This document shows positions 36,537 to 44,836 of a stretch of DNA of 64,000 bases, piece after piece. Positions within the stretch are counted from its first letter, which is position 1. The number at the start of each line of letters is the position of its first letter. Where the stretch lies: NCBI GenBank assembly GCA_938029725.1, contig CALHGE010000013.1:124001-188000 (forward strand), in the 5' to 3' direction. The DNA is from an uncultured Flavobacteriaceae bacterium (lineage in GTDB: Bacteria; Bacteroidota; Bacteroidia; Flavobacteriales; Flavobacteriaceae). Position numbers and translations under genes: made by a program. The notes below the pieces were generated by a model. That model was given only the letters and a program-made list of their open reading frames with translations. It was not told where the DNA came from and did no database searches.

Positions 36537-39482
36537 ATGAAGAAAGTTCTTCTATTTTTATTTGTATTTACATCCTCCCTTTCTTATTTGAGAGCGCAGG
36601 ATATTGCCGTTTCTGGAGTAATTTCAGACAGCGACGGCCTTTTGCCTGGAGTTAACGTTCTTATTAAAGGAACAACGACGGGAGTATCTTCTGATTTTGA
36701 TGGTAATTATAGCATTGACGCTCCTTCAAACGGAACATTGATTTTTTCCTATCTCGGATATGCTACCAAAGAAGTTGCTATTGATGGTCAATCAACACTT
36801 AATGTAACCTTAGAAGTCTCAGCTGAACAATTAGCAGAAACTATTGTTGTTGGCTCAAGAAGACAAGGGCGAACAAAATTAGACACACCAGTACCTGTTG
36901 ATGTTATTAACATTTCTGAAGCCGCGATTAATATGCCACAACAAGATATATCGCAAATGTTAGCTGCTGCAGCTCCTTCATTTAGTGCCGTTACTAATGG
37001 CGGTGGTGATTTATCCTCGTTTGTAAGCCAACCAAGTTTAAGAGGTTTGGCCGCAAGCCAAATGTTAGTACTTGTAAATGGAAAAAGAAGACATACCTCT
37101 GCAATTTTAGCAGCGAACCAAACTGGTACTCCGGGTCCTGGTGTAGATATGAGGTTCATTCCTTCTATTGGTGTTGACCGAATAGAAATATTAAGAGATG
37201 GGGCTTCAGCGCAATATGGTTCTGACGCCATCGCTGGTGTTATTAACATGGTTATGAAAAAAGGAACCGGAGAATTTAAAGCTAGCTTAACCGCAGGTGC
37301 TTACACGAACAATCTAAATTATGACCAGTCCTCTTTAACTGATGGCGAACGTGAGTTAACCAGACAGTATGATGGATGGGATGGTCAGAATTTTCAGTTT
37401 GACGGAAACTACGGTATGGGCTTTGAAAATGGAGGATATTTTAATGCCTCTATAATGGTTGCTCAGGCAGAGCGAACTATTCGTCCAACAGTATTGCAAT
37501 TGGATAGAGCGCCGCTGTATGACAATCTTTATTTAACCAACGGACGAACAGAAGCTAATGGAGTACCAATAATTACCAACCCAGAACTTATTGCTGCACA
37601 GGCAAACGGAGATGCTACTTCTATAGCAAGTTTGCAAACAGTGCAAGGTCTTATGGATGCTAGAGATATTGAACAAATTGATGTAGCTACCTATTCTGGT
37701 TTACCTGCAAAAACAAACATGTCATTTGCTTTTAATATGGAAACACCCTTATCAGGGACTTCAGATTTTTATGCATTTGGCGATGTGGGTTATCAGTATT
37801 CAGATGCGTATAGCTGTTTCTATAGAAGAGCAGCCCAATCAGACAGAGCTAGCTTTGATTTGTTTCCAAATGGTTTTAGGCCTCAGATTTACAATGACCA
37901 ATTAAATCTTTCTTTGGCAACAGGTTTAACCGGATTAATCGGTGATTTTGATTTTGACCTTAGTAATACCTTTGGTTATAATACCACCCAGTATGGCATG
38001 TTTAATACTTGGAATGCCAGTATAGGTACTGGTTCGCCTACTGACATGAATTTGGGTACGCATAGCTTTTTGCAAAATACTATAAACTTAGACGCTTCTC
38101 ATTTTTATGAGAATGTATTGTCTGGCTTAAACGTAGCATTTGGTGGCGAACTTAGATTCGAAAATTATAGTATTGAAGCAGGTCAAGAAGAAAGCTGGAC
38201 CGCTGGTAGTGCCGGTGTTATTACAGCTACTGAAAATAACCAAGCTTTAATTGGCCCAGATGGTTTTCCTCTTGAAGATTTAGGCGGAAACCAGATTGTA
38301 GATGATGCAGGCAACCCATTAGTTTTAGAAAATGCTGGTGTAAGCCAACAGTTAGTTAAGAATTATGCATTAAACTGTCAATGTTTTAGAGGTTTCGCCC
38401 CTGAAAACGAAAGCAACAGTTGGAGATCTGTAATGGCAGCATATTTAGATATGGAATTGGACGTCAGCGACGACTTCTTAATTTCAGGAGCAATGCGTGT
38501 TGAGAACTATTCTGATTTTGGAAATGTTTTCACTGGTAAATTTGCTGCACGTTATAAAATTGGAGAAAACACCGCGATAAGAGCCTCATTTAGTAGTGGG
38601 TTTAGAGCACCTTCTTTACAAGAATTAAACTATTCTCACAGTTATACATTCTTTGTAGATCTTGTTCCTTTTGATGGAACCTTATATCAAAATAGCAGTC
38701 AAGCCGCTAGGTCTTTAGGAATCAGTCAATTACAAGAAGAACGCTCTAGAAACTTTAGTGTTGGTGTAACTACAAAAATCGGCAAATTAGATATCACAGT
38801 AGACGCTTACAAAATAGATATTTTTGACAGAATTTTCGAAACTGGAGAATTCAACTCTGGCAGTACTCCTGTCTTGGATCCTATAATAGGTCAAGGTTTA
38901 GCTGCTTTTAGAATTAATGGTGGTGATGTAAGCACACAAGGTATTGAAGCCGTTCTTAACTACAATACGAATTTGGGAGGTGGAAAGCTTGGTGTTGTTT
39001 TAGCGGGAACATTTAGAGAGAATAAATTTGAAGGAGCCAATTTGCCTGACTTAAATACGAATTTATCTGATGAAGATTTAGAAAACTTATATGTAAGCAG
39101 AAGTCTGATTGGTCAATTTGAGACTGGTACTCCTGGGTCTAAGATGATTGGAACCATAAATTACGCTATTGGTAAATTTTCTGCTATGTTGAGAGGTACC
39201 CGTTTCGGTTCTGTTCAAAGCAGAGATAATAGGTTACGCACTTTAGTTCCTGAAGGTACAGAGGGCTATGCAGATCAATGGTTTTCACCAGAATTCACTA
39301 CAGATATTGGTTTAACCTACAAGGTTTCTGATGCTATCAGCTTGACCGTTGGTGGAAACAATGTTTTCAATCAGTATCCTGAAATCTTAAGATATGAATT
39401 ACGTGGATTTAACCTCTTCTCTAATTTTCAACAAGGTTCGGCAGGGTCATACTACTTCGGAAGATTAACCCTTAACCTGTAA
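36537..39482 (+). CDS. TonB-dependent outer-membrane receptor
   Basis: From the chosen start this is a 981-aa receptor for energised uptake of a solute across the outer membrane. The ATG at 36537 begins a standard signal peptide (MKKVLLFLFVF.. to RAQ). An in-frame ATG at 36447 would add 30 residues that spoil it. Domains in order: a carboxypeptidase-regulatory-like domain (about residues 22-105; DSDGLLPGVNVLIKGT), a plug (about 115-230; RRQGRTKLDTPVP, then GVDRIEILRDGASAQYGSDA) and a 22-strand-type barrel ending in an aromatic strand (YYFGRLTLNL). No SusD partner follows, so this is not a typical glycan SusCD pair. The next gene, 31 bases on, is a small lipoprotein. Context with an aminotransferase and a permease suggests an amino-acid-like substrate. 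Confidence 0.88.
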   Translation: MKKVLLFLFVFTSSLSYLRAQDIAVSGVISDSDGLLPGVNVLIKGTTTGVSSDFDGNYSIDAPSNGTLIFSYLGYATKEVAIDGQSTLNVTLEVSAEQLAETIVVGSRRQGRTKLDTPVPVDVINISEAAINMPQQDISQMLAAAAPSFSAVTNGGGDLSSFVSQPSLRGLAASQMLVLVNGKRRHTSAILAANQTGTPGPGVDMRFIPSIGVDRIEILRDGASAQYGSDAIAGVINMVMKKGTGEFKASLTAGAYTNNLNYDQSSLTDGERELTRQYDGWDGQNFQFDGNYGMGFENGGYFNASIMVAQAERTIRPTVLQLDRAPLYDNLYLTNGRTEANGVPIITNPELIAAQANGDATSIASLQTVQGLMDARDIEQIDVATYSGLPAKTNMSFAFNMETPLSGTSDFYAFGDVGYQYSDAYSCFYRRAAQSDRASFDLFPNGFRPQIYNDQLNLSLATGLTGLIGDFDFDLSNTFGYNTTQYGMFNTWNASIGTGSPTDMNLGTHSFLQNTINLDASHFYENVLSGLNVAFGGELRFENYSIEAGQEESWTAGSAGVITATENNQALIGPDGFPLEDLGGNQIVDDAGNPLVLENAGVSQQLVKNYALNCQCFRGFAPENESNSWRSVMAAYLDMELDVSDDFLISGAMRVENYSDFGNVFTGKFAARYKIGENTAIRASFSSGFRAPSLQELNYSHSYTFFVDLVPFDGTLYQNSSQAARSLGISQLQEERSRNFSVGVTTKIGKLDITVDAYKIDIFDRIFETGEFNSGSTPVLDPIIGQGLAAFRINGGDVSTQGIEAVLNYNTNLGGGKLGVVLAGTFRENKFEGANLPDLNTNLSDEDLENLYVSRSLIGQFETGTPGSKMIGTINYAIGKFSAMLRGTRFGSVQSRDNRLRTLVPEGTEGYADQWFSPEFTTDIGLTYKVSDAISLTVGGNNVFNQYPEILRYELRGFNLFSNFQQGSAGSYYFGRLTLNL

Positions 39483-39513
39483 TACATTCAGTTTAACAAT
39501 TAAGAAAAAAATT

Positions 39514-40011
39514 ATGAAAACATATAAAACGATTGTCTTAATTATTGCCATAGCTATTGGCATTGTTTCTTGTGAGCAAGAAAGATTAGAACCCGTATTA
39601 ACCGCCGCAGATGGAGGAGGTACATTGAATACTTACGTTGCCTATACCATTGAATCAACAGACCCAACGGGATCAAATGTATATGGTAGAGTGGTTTTTT
39701 ACAAAACAACGCTAGATCAAACATTGGTTCAAATTTCAATGTACAATACCATAGACGGTTTGATGCACCCCGCACTTGTGTTAGATGGGGCATCAGGAGT
39801 TGGAACCACTACTTCAATGACTTTTGATACTATAGATGGTACATCTGGAGAGTTTTCTACAAATAAGTTTTTTGTAATTACTGATGAGGCCTTTTATGAT
39901 GCTATTCTGACAATGGATGCACATATAAATATTTATCTAAGCCCAGAAGATGATACCATAGTTGCTTCAGGAAATATTGGTATAAATACCGAACCTGTCG
40001 AGTCAAATTAG
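39514..40011 (+). CDS. Small lipoprotein with CHRD-like domain
   Basis: This 165-aa protein has a lipoprotein signal peptide with a clear lipobox (IVSC, Cys20), so it should be membrane-anchored and periplasm- or surface-facing. The rest (about residues 40-155) is beta-rich. Its pattern GRVVFYKTTLDQTLVQISM and DAHINIYLSPEDDTIVASG resembles CHRD-type domains; this is a tentative match by eye. It lies 31 bases after the TonB receptor and 26 bases before the aminotransferase, so it belongs to the same operon and may be a solute-binding or receptor-accessory lipoprotein. Its substrate is unknown. Confidence 0.65.
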   Translation: MKTYKTIVLIIAIAIGIVSCEQERLEPVLTAADGGGTLNTYVAYTIESTDPTGSNVYGRVVFYKTTLDQTLVQISMYNTIDGLMHPALVLDGASGVGTTTSMTFDTIDGTSGEFSTNKFFVITDEAFYDAILTMDAHINIYLSPEDDTIVASGNIGINTEPVESN

Positions 40012-40037
40012 AGCTTTTAATTTAAATATATACGATC

Positions 40038-41228
40038 ATGAAAACAAAATTAAACAGAAGAGATTGGTTAAAAAGAGGAACGCTGACAGCGGCAGGTATC
40101 ATGGCTGCACCCTATTTGGCCCAAGGGGCATTTTCAAACCGATCTATTGCATTAGACACACAAGGAAATCTTCCGTATACCCCATTTTTTAAGGAGTATC
40201 TACCCAACGCTGTTGACAAGCCTGTTGAGTTATTGGCCAAATTGAACGCTAATGAAAACCCATATGGTCCATCGCCTATGGCCGTAGAAGCAATCAAAAA
40301 ATACGCTAGCAAAGGCAATCGTTATGCCTGGAAAGAGCTGTATTCTTTAATGGATAAAATAGCATTAAAGGAAGCTGTTAAACAAGAAAATATTATGATG
40401 GGGCCTGGCTCATCAGACTTATTGGAGAAAACCGCTATGGTTCTATTTCAGAAAGGTGGAAACATCGTTTCAGCAGACCCAGCTTACATGTCATTAATTA
40501 AAGTTGCCGAAGCAACAGGCGCGACTTGGAAACCTGTTCCCTTAAAAAAAGACTGGTCACATGACCTAGCGGGAATGGAAGCTGCTATCGATGCAGACAC
40601 TAAAATGGTCTATATCTGTAATCCGAACAACCCTACGGCAAGTATGACAGATCATACTGAACTGGTAGATTTTTGCAAACGTGTATCCGATAAAGTCCCG
40701 GTTTTCGTAGATGAGGCTTATATGGGCTTTTTAGAAGACGGCGACAAAAAGAGTATGGTATCGTTGATCAATGAAGGAAAAAATGTGATTATCGCACGTA
40801 CATTCTCAAAAATTCAAGGTATGGCTGGTATTCGAGTGGGTTACATAGTTGCTCAGAAAGCAACTTTAGATATCATTCAGAAAATAACTAGAGGAGGCAT
40901 GGGTATTTCGTTGCCCTCGGTTCATGCAGCGATGGCAAGCATGGATGATATCGCTTTCCAGACAAAGTCTAGAACACTCAACAAAGAATGTCGTGATTAT
41001 GTTTGCAAAAATCTTGAACGAATGGGTTTTGAATACATTCCATCCTCGACCAGTTTTATAATCTTCCCAATTGAAATGGAAGGCAAAGGTTTCTTAGAAA
41101 AAATGACGGCTGAGGGTATAGGGGTTCGTGCCTTTGATATTATGAATAAAAATTGGTGTCGGGTAAGTATGGGTACCATGGATGAGATGAAGTTGTTCAC
41201 AGCTGCCTTAGAAAAAGTATTGGTTTAA
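40038..41228 (+). CDS. Tat-exported PLP-dependent aminotransferase (HisC-like fold type I)
   Basis: This 396-aa class I/II aminotransferase resembles histidinol-phosphate aminotransferases but carries an N-terminal twin-arginine signal (NRRDWLKRG, then a hydrophobic stretch to AQGAFS), so it is predicted to act in the periplasm. Catalytic elements are present: NPNNPTA, DEAYMGF, the Schiff-base lysine K258 in RTFSKIQGMAGIRVGY, and a C-terminal substrate-carboxylate arginine in CRVSMGT. It would transfer an amino group between an amino acid and a keto acid with PLP as cofactor. It is not part of a histidine operon. Its neighbours are a TonB receptor, a lipoprotein and an AEC permease, which points to catabolism or modification of an imported amino-acid-like compound. 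The substrate is unknown. Confidence 0.85.
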   Translation: MKTKLNRRDWLKRGTLTAAGIMAAPYLAQGAFSNRSIALDTQGNLPYTPFFKEYLPNAVDKPVELLAKLNANENPYGPSPMAVEAIKKYASKGNRYAWKELYSLMDKIALKEAVKQENIMMGPGSSDLLEKTAMVLFQKGGNIVSADPAYMSLIKVAEATGATWKPVPLKKDWSHDLAGMEAAIDADTKMVYICNPNNPTASMTDHTELVDFCKRVSDKVPVFVDEAYMGFLEDGDKKSMVSLINEGKNVIIARTFSKIQGMAGIRVGYIVAQKATLDIIQKITRGGMGISLPSVHAAMASMDDIAFQTKSRTLNKECRDYVCKNLERMGFEYIPSSTSFIIFPIEMEGKGFLEKMTAEGIGVRAFDIMNKNWCRVSMGTMDEMKLFTAALEKVLV

Positions 41229-41352
41229 ATTGAGTTAACCCCAGAGTTGGGTTGTTGGGATGTCTGCTTCGATACTTCAAACTACCAGCTCTGAATGGGT
41301 TATGTCAACAAAATATCCTATTTAAATATTAAACCTTCAAGCTAATAATCAT

Positions 41353-42504
41353 ATGAATTTTGCGCTTCAGAAAACACTCGAATTGGCATTAATAATTGGA
41401 TTAGGTCTACTGCTACAAAAAAAGGTAGCCAAACAAGATCTGAAAGGGCTAAAAACTTTAATTCTTAGTATTGCATTACCAGCTACCATTTTTGTCGCAT
41501 TATTGAAAATAGAGCTAAAAACATCACTTTTAATTTTTCCGCTGCTAGCCATTGCATTTAACTTTCTTATGGCTCTAGCCAGCAAATACGTACTTAGTTC
41601 AACATTAGCAGCACATGAAGATTCAAAAAAGAGAACCCTTATGATGCTTCTTCCATCTTTAGCACCTGGGCTCTCATGCTTTCCTTTTATCATTGTTTAT
41701 TTAGACGATCAATATCTAGCCCTTGCAGCCTTAGCTGATGTCGGCAATAAAATATTTGTTCTAATTCTTTTATACATGTTGGCTATGCATTGGTATCATG
41801 CAAGGTCAGTTAAAGATTTGGTTGCAACAACAACTAGCAAACTCAAAGGCCTTTTCATTTCAATGTTGAACGAACCCATTAACTTGGTCATTATAATAGC
41901 ACTCATTTTATTAGGGTTTGGAATAACCCTGAGTTCTTTTCCTAGTTTTTTAGGAAATACGATTACCAAAATGAGCCTTATTATGACGCCCTTAGTGCTT
42001 CTTTTTATCGGAATGGCCGTCCGCATTAAACTCAAAGAGTTCGGTCTTATTTTTTCACTATTGATACGACGTGCAGGAATTACTTTTATATTATCCGCGC
42101 TTTTTGTTTTTACATTTCCCGAACTAGGCGCCTCAATGATTCTTTTATTAGTAGTTTTTCCACAAAGTGCCTGTAGTTTCTGGCCATTTGCTCACATGAG
42201 TGCTGTAAGTGCGTTGGAAGAGAAAGATGAACAGCTAAAACCAAGCTTTGATATTGATTTTGGGGTTAATGTATTGGCTTGTTCACTGCCATTTTCTACC
42301 ATATTGATTATGAGTATTTTCTCTTTTAGTGAATCTTTTGTGAACCCAATAGTTTTATTAATTGCTGGATGCACTATGCTCGGCAGTTCTTTTCTTCCAT
42401 ATTTCATTCATAAAATAAAAAAGATTAAAACATCGAAAATGTCCTTTATGTATTCTAATTATGGGAGATTAAACGCCAATTCACAGTCATCTGAAGATCA
42501 CTAA
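41353..42504 (+). CDS. AEC-family (auxin efflux carrier-like) permease
   Basis: This 383-aa integral membrane protein has about ten hydrophobic segments arranged as two halves, as in the auxin-efflux-carrier/malate permease family (for example LALIIGLGLLLQKKVAK at the start and LLLVVFPQSACSFWPFAHM in the second half). Bacterial members move organic acids or amino-acid-like anions across the inner membrane. It follows the aminotransferase by 124 bases on the same strand, so it may share its transcript or have its own promoter. It could carry the keto or amino acid product into or out of the cell. Direction and substrate cannot be read from sequence. Confidence 0.75.
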   Translation: MNFALQKTLELALIIGLGLLLQKKVAKQDLKGLKTLILSIALPATIFVALLKIELKTSLLIFPLLAIAFNFLMALASKYVLSSTLAAHEDSKKRTLMMLLPSLAPGLSCFPFIIVYLDDQYLALAALADVGNKIFVLILLYMLAMHWYHARSVKDLVATTTSKLKGLFISMLNEPINLVIIIALILLGFGITLSSFPSFLGNTITKMSLIMTPLVLLFIGMAVRIKLKEFGLIFSLLIRRAGITFILSALFVFTFPELGASMILLLVVFPQSACSFWPFAHMSAVSALEEKDEQLKPSFDIDFGVNVLACSLPFSTILIMSIFSFSESFVNPIVLLIAGCTMLGSSFLPYFIHKIKKIKTSKMSFMYSNYGRLNANSQSSEDH

Positions 42505-42507
42505 AAG

Positions 42508-42536
42508 AATACGGCTCGAATACGGCTCGAATACGG
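42508..42536. repeat. 11-bp tandem repeat after the permease gene
   Basis: The unit AATACGGCTCG occurs twice in full and once in part, directly after the permease stop codon. It is a short slippage-type repeat. No function is evident. Confidence 0.8.
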
Positions 42537-42872
42537 TTAATGTAAGTATATTTTCACATGATATCTTTCCTTTCTAAGAAAAGAAGAAAGTAAAGCTATT
42601 AAAATACCTAGCGGGGAAAGTATAGGCATGGTATACAACCATCTCCGAATTAAAGTGAGCATAGCAATATGTACTGTAAGTCCTAATATAATATAGCCTG
42701 AAACGATTTTTTAATGCGGAGAATGAGGTATTCAAACTCCCATACCACCTAGTACTGTTCAAAAACACCCCTAATTCATAGTAAGCTTTATTCAATTTAA
42801 CCCCTTTTGTCACATCTTAACTCTAACACCGTAAAAAGAGAGAAATTGTCTGCATTGTGTCCGAAAAACGTA

Positions 42873-42897
42873 AAAGCCACTGATTATCAGTGGCTTT
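42873..42897. terminator. Perfect hairpin in R2, terminator-like
   Basis: Same 12-bp-arm hairpin as in R1, with an A run on one side and a T run on the other. It can stop transcripts leaving the permease gene and also looks like the former terminator of a tRNA gene on the minus strand. Confidence 0.6.
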
Positions 42898-42911
42898 CGT
42901 CGGGATGACAG
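42895..42911. other. Attachment-like copy of the tRNA-Pro 3' end
   Basis: TTTCGTCGGGATGACAG is repeated exactly at 44820-44836, where it covers the 3' end of tRNA-Pro(GGG). Short duplications of a tRNA 3' end are the mark left when a tyrosine recombinase inserts an element at a tRNA gene. A recombinase fragment lies between the two copies. Confidence 0.65.
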
Positions 42912-42912
42912 A

Positions 42913-43358
42913 GTTATACCCCTACCCTACAAATATCTATAAATCAATTAGTTATACTTACTAAAATTACACTGTTAACCGAGTTGTTGACGATTATATA
43001 AATAACTTCAAAGTAAAATGCTTTACTCTCTGATAATGTAAAGATATAATTTGTGATTTAAAAAATCGAAGAAGACGAGTCAAATCTTCAGAAGACGTAA
43101 TTCATTCTCGATTTAAGGTTAAGATCAAAAAGCTGGTTACAAGTTTTACAATAAAAAACTTTATCGTCATTCTTAAGTAATAACTATTGTAAGCTTTCAA
43201 TCAAACTTTTTTTTATCGAGATGCAGACTTGGCTTTGGACAGTGTTTAAATTTTTGAAAAAAGGCATACTTATTGAGGTGTTTGTAAGAAAAAGCTGCCT
43301 AAAGATTGTCATTCCCCCTCAATTTCTTAAAACAACGTTATAATTGTGACCCTCCTAT
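42913..43358. other. Gene-free stretch inside the putative element
   Basis: No coding frame is convincing. It contains TGTTAACCGAGTTGTTGACG (42973-42992), a near copy of 44702-44721 close to the other end of the element, which may be a recombinase arm-type site. A weak TAATTGTG box (43341-43348) precedes the orphan gene at 43359. Confidence 0.45.
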
Positions 43359-43838
43359 ATGCAGTTGAAGAATACAAATCTGCAAACATGGGAAGGAATG
43401 AAGGAAAAATTACTTTTGGCGCAAGAATTACACAGGGAATTAACTGAAATTAAAAAAGTAGATGACAAAACAAAGTTCTTTAAAAATATTTTTGGTTATG
43501 ACCCGAAAATGAATTCAACAAGAAAAGATTTATTGGATGATTATTTCAAAATAGGTTTTATGAAACAATACTATGTTACCAAAGGGCCTAATAGAAAGGC
43601 AATATTCGATGTGGATATCAAGGACCATGAAAATGGAGAACAGAAAAGATATGATATTCTATTTCTTGCTCGAAAGGAACAAGGGAATTCTGGAGATCTT
43701 ACACTTTTATACTTGTATTTTTATGATAAAATTATACGAGACAAAGTTCTTAATTATCTTAGTACGGAACCAGAGAAAGAACCATTAATTGATGGTAAGG
43801 GGAATGTACCGCTTAACATACCCGCAATTAAACATTAA
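43359..43838 (+). CDS. Orphan hypothetical protein (element cargo)
   Basis: I do not recognise this 159-aa protein. It has no signal peptide or membrane segment. It is charged, with a helical N-terminal third rich in Lys/Glu and an alternating hydrophobic segment DLTLLYLYFYDKII near the C-terminus. The first ATG is used; an ATG 13 codons later is possible. It lies within the decayed tRNA-Pro element and ends 3 bases before the next gene, so the two are co-transcribed. A cytoplasmic protein paired with a small exported protein could be a toxin/immunity or sensor pair, but nothing in the sequence proves it. Confidence 0.65.
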   Translation: MQLKNTNLQTWEGMKEKLLLAQELHRELTEIKKVDDKTKFFKNIFGYDPKMNSTRKDLLDDYFKIGFMKQYYVTKGPNRKAIFDVDIKDHENGEQKRYDILFLARKEQGNSGDLTLLYLYFYDKIIRDKVLNYLSTEPEKEPLIDGKGNVPLNIPAIKH

Positions 43839-43841
43839 GGC

Positions 43842-44282
43842 ATGAAAAAATTGGGATTATATTTTATATTGGCGATATTTTGCAATTGCCAGTCGCAAGA
43901 AATAAGTAAACAAGATATTTTAGGAAATTGGTATCCAGAATATAGCGCTGAAACTTTGGATAGTTATTTTGAGTTTTACATATCCAATGATAAAATTTTT
44001 TACATAAATGATATCGGATGGCTGCCTTCTAAAAACTATAGTATTAAAGACAATATACTATATATTGAGGATTTTAATGAGCAAGGAGAAAGCTACATGA
44101 AAAAGCAAGGAAGAATCTCAATGGATTCAGGTAAGATGATATTGGAAATTTCAAAAGATGTTTCCTTTATTAGACTTAATTCGTCACCAAATTTGGGTGA
44201 TTGTATCAATGGAAAATTTGATGCGAATAAACTTTTAAGTTTTGTTTTGGAAAGACAGGCTGAGTGGAAAAAGAATAAATAA
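43842..44282 (+). CDS. Small exported protein, possibly a lipoprotein (element cargo)
   Basis: This 146-aa protein begins with a short signal peptide (MKKLGLYFILAIFCNC). The Cys after FCN could be lipidated, though Asn before the Cys is unusual, so lipidation is uncertain. The mature part is beta-strand-like (GNWYPEY, FEFYISNDKIFYIND, ILYIEDF), similar in feel to lipocalin-like domains that open with G.W. No family is certain. It follows the preceding orphan gene by 3 bases and is followed by a good terminator, so the two genes form a closed two-gene transcript. Confidence 0.7.
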   Translation: MKKLGLYFILAIFCNCQSQEISKQDILGNWYPEYSAETLDSYFEFYISNDKIFYINDIGWLPSKNYSIKDNILYIEDFNEQGESYMKKQGRISMDSGKMILEISKDVSFIRLNSSPNLGDCINGKFDANKLLSFVLERQAEWKKNK

Positions 44283-44310
44283 TTCCTATAAACAAGAAAT
44301 ACAGAGTAAC

Positions 44311-44336
44311 AACCACAGCGAAAGTTGTGGTTTTTT
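44311..44336 (+). terminator. Rho-independent terminator after the orphan pair
   Basis: A stem (AACCACA with TGTGGTT, loop GCGAAAGT) followed by six T residues lies 28 bases past the stop codon of the exported protein. Confidence 0.8.
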
Positions 44337-44392
44337 ATGTCTCATTTTTAAAGAATTCAGCAAACACCCCGCTCTGCGAAGTTTGCAACTTC

Positions 44393-44575
44393 TTACCCGG
44401 CTCCCTTTACCCTATTTCTGTCACTATCCCAGTCGGTTATTAAAACTTTGCGATTTAAACTGATGGCAGCCCTTTTTCCGTTTACGGTAATCCGTGCGTA
44501 AAGAGATGCCTCACGGTTCTTTGTTCTGGCTAGATTTACCCAAAACAGAATACTGAATGAAGAAGATGTTTTCAT
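44393..44575 (-). pseudogene. Truncated tyrosine recombinase, N-terminal arm-binding domain only
   Basis: The 60-residue frame SFSILFWVNLARTKN.. followed by LYARITVNGKRAAISLNRKV and W is the N-terminal arm-DNA-binding domain of Bacteroidota phage-type integrases. Intact members are about 400 aa and carry a C-terminal catalytic R..H.R..Y domain. None of this is present downstream in any frame I checked. The frame ends at 44393, directly beside a small palindrome GAAGTTTGCAACTTC (44378-44392), which may mark a deletion or insertion junction. The gene starts about 250 bases from tRNA-Pro and points away from it, the classic place for an element's integrase. Confidence 0.8.
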
Positions 44576-44667
44576 AATTTCGTCTTTTTGTTAACATTAA
44601 ATGTTGTTATCAGACGAAAGTCAAATCACTTAAAGATACATTTATTTAGCCTTCACAGAGGAATTTT

Positions 44668-44717
44668 AACAATTCGGTTAACACTTTTTTAAAAATTAAT
44701 TTGTTAACCGAATTGTT
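44668..44717. repeat. 16-bp perfect inverted repeat near tRNA-Pro
   Basis: The arms AACAATTCGGTTAACA (44668-44683) and its exact complement (44702-44717) are separated by 18 AT-rich bases. The right arm continues into a 20-base sequence with a near copy at 42973-42992. It could be a recombinase arm or core site, or a hairpin in the integrase leader. Confidence 0.7.
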
Positions 44718-44766
44718 GACGTGTTCCTTGGATATCATTGTTTTTATTTGATATCCTTAAAAACAT

Positions 44767-44800
44767 AAAAACCTGTTAATCATAAGATTAACAGGTTTTT
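44767..44800 (-). terminator. Terminator of tRNA-Pro
   Basis: A perfect 15-bp stem (44767-44781 and 44786-44800, 4-base loop) with A/T runs on both sides lies 24 bases beyond the tRNA 3' end in its direction of transcription. Confidence 0.85.
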
Positions 44801-44819
44801 AGTATGGATTGATATCCAA

Positions 44820-44836
44820 TTTCGTCGGGATGACAG
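44820..44836. other. Attachment-like site at the tRNA-Pro 3' end
   Basis: Exact 17-base match to 42895-42911, here forming the acceptor 3' strand and part of the T arm of tRNA-Pro on the minus strand. Insertion at this point would leave the tRNA intact, as observed. Confidence 0.65.

Larger units (their letters stand above)
42624..42912. repeat. 289-bp direct repeat R2 with tRNA-Pro 3' end
   Basis: Second copy of R1 at a constant offset of 7567 bases. It carries the same hairpin (42873-42897), here followed by an exact 17-base match to the 3' end of tRNA-Pro (42895-42911). Together R1 and R2 bracket the Lrp/TonB/aminotransferase/permease cassette. Confidence 0.85.

Noticed and set aside
36788-37249. 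153-codon frame antisense to the TonB receptor plug
   Set aside because: It lies fully inside a well-supported gene and has no family features.
40038-41228. Assignment of the aminotransferase as the biosynthetic HisC
   Set aside because: It has a Tat signal and no histidine genes nearby; only the fold is HisC-like.
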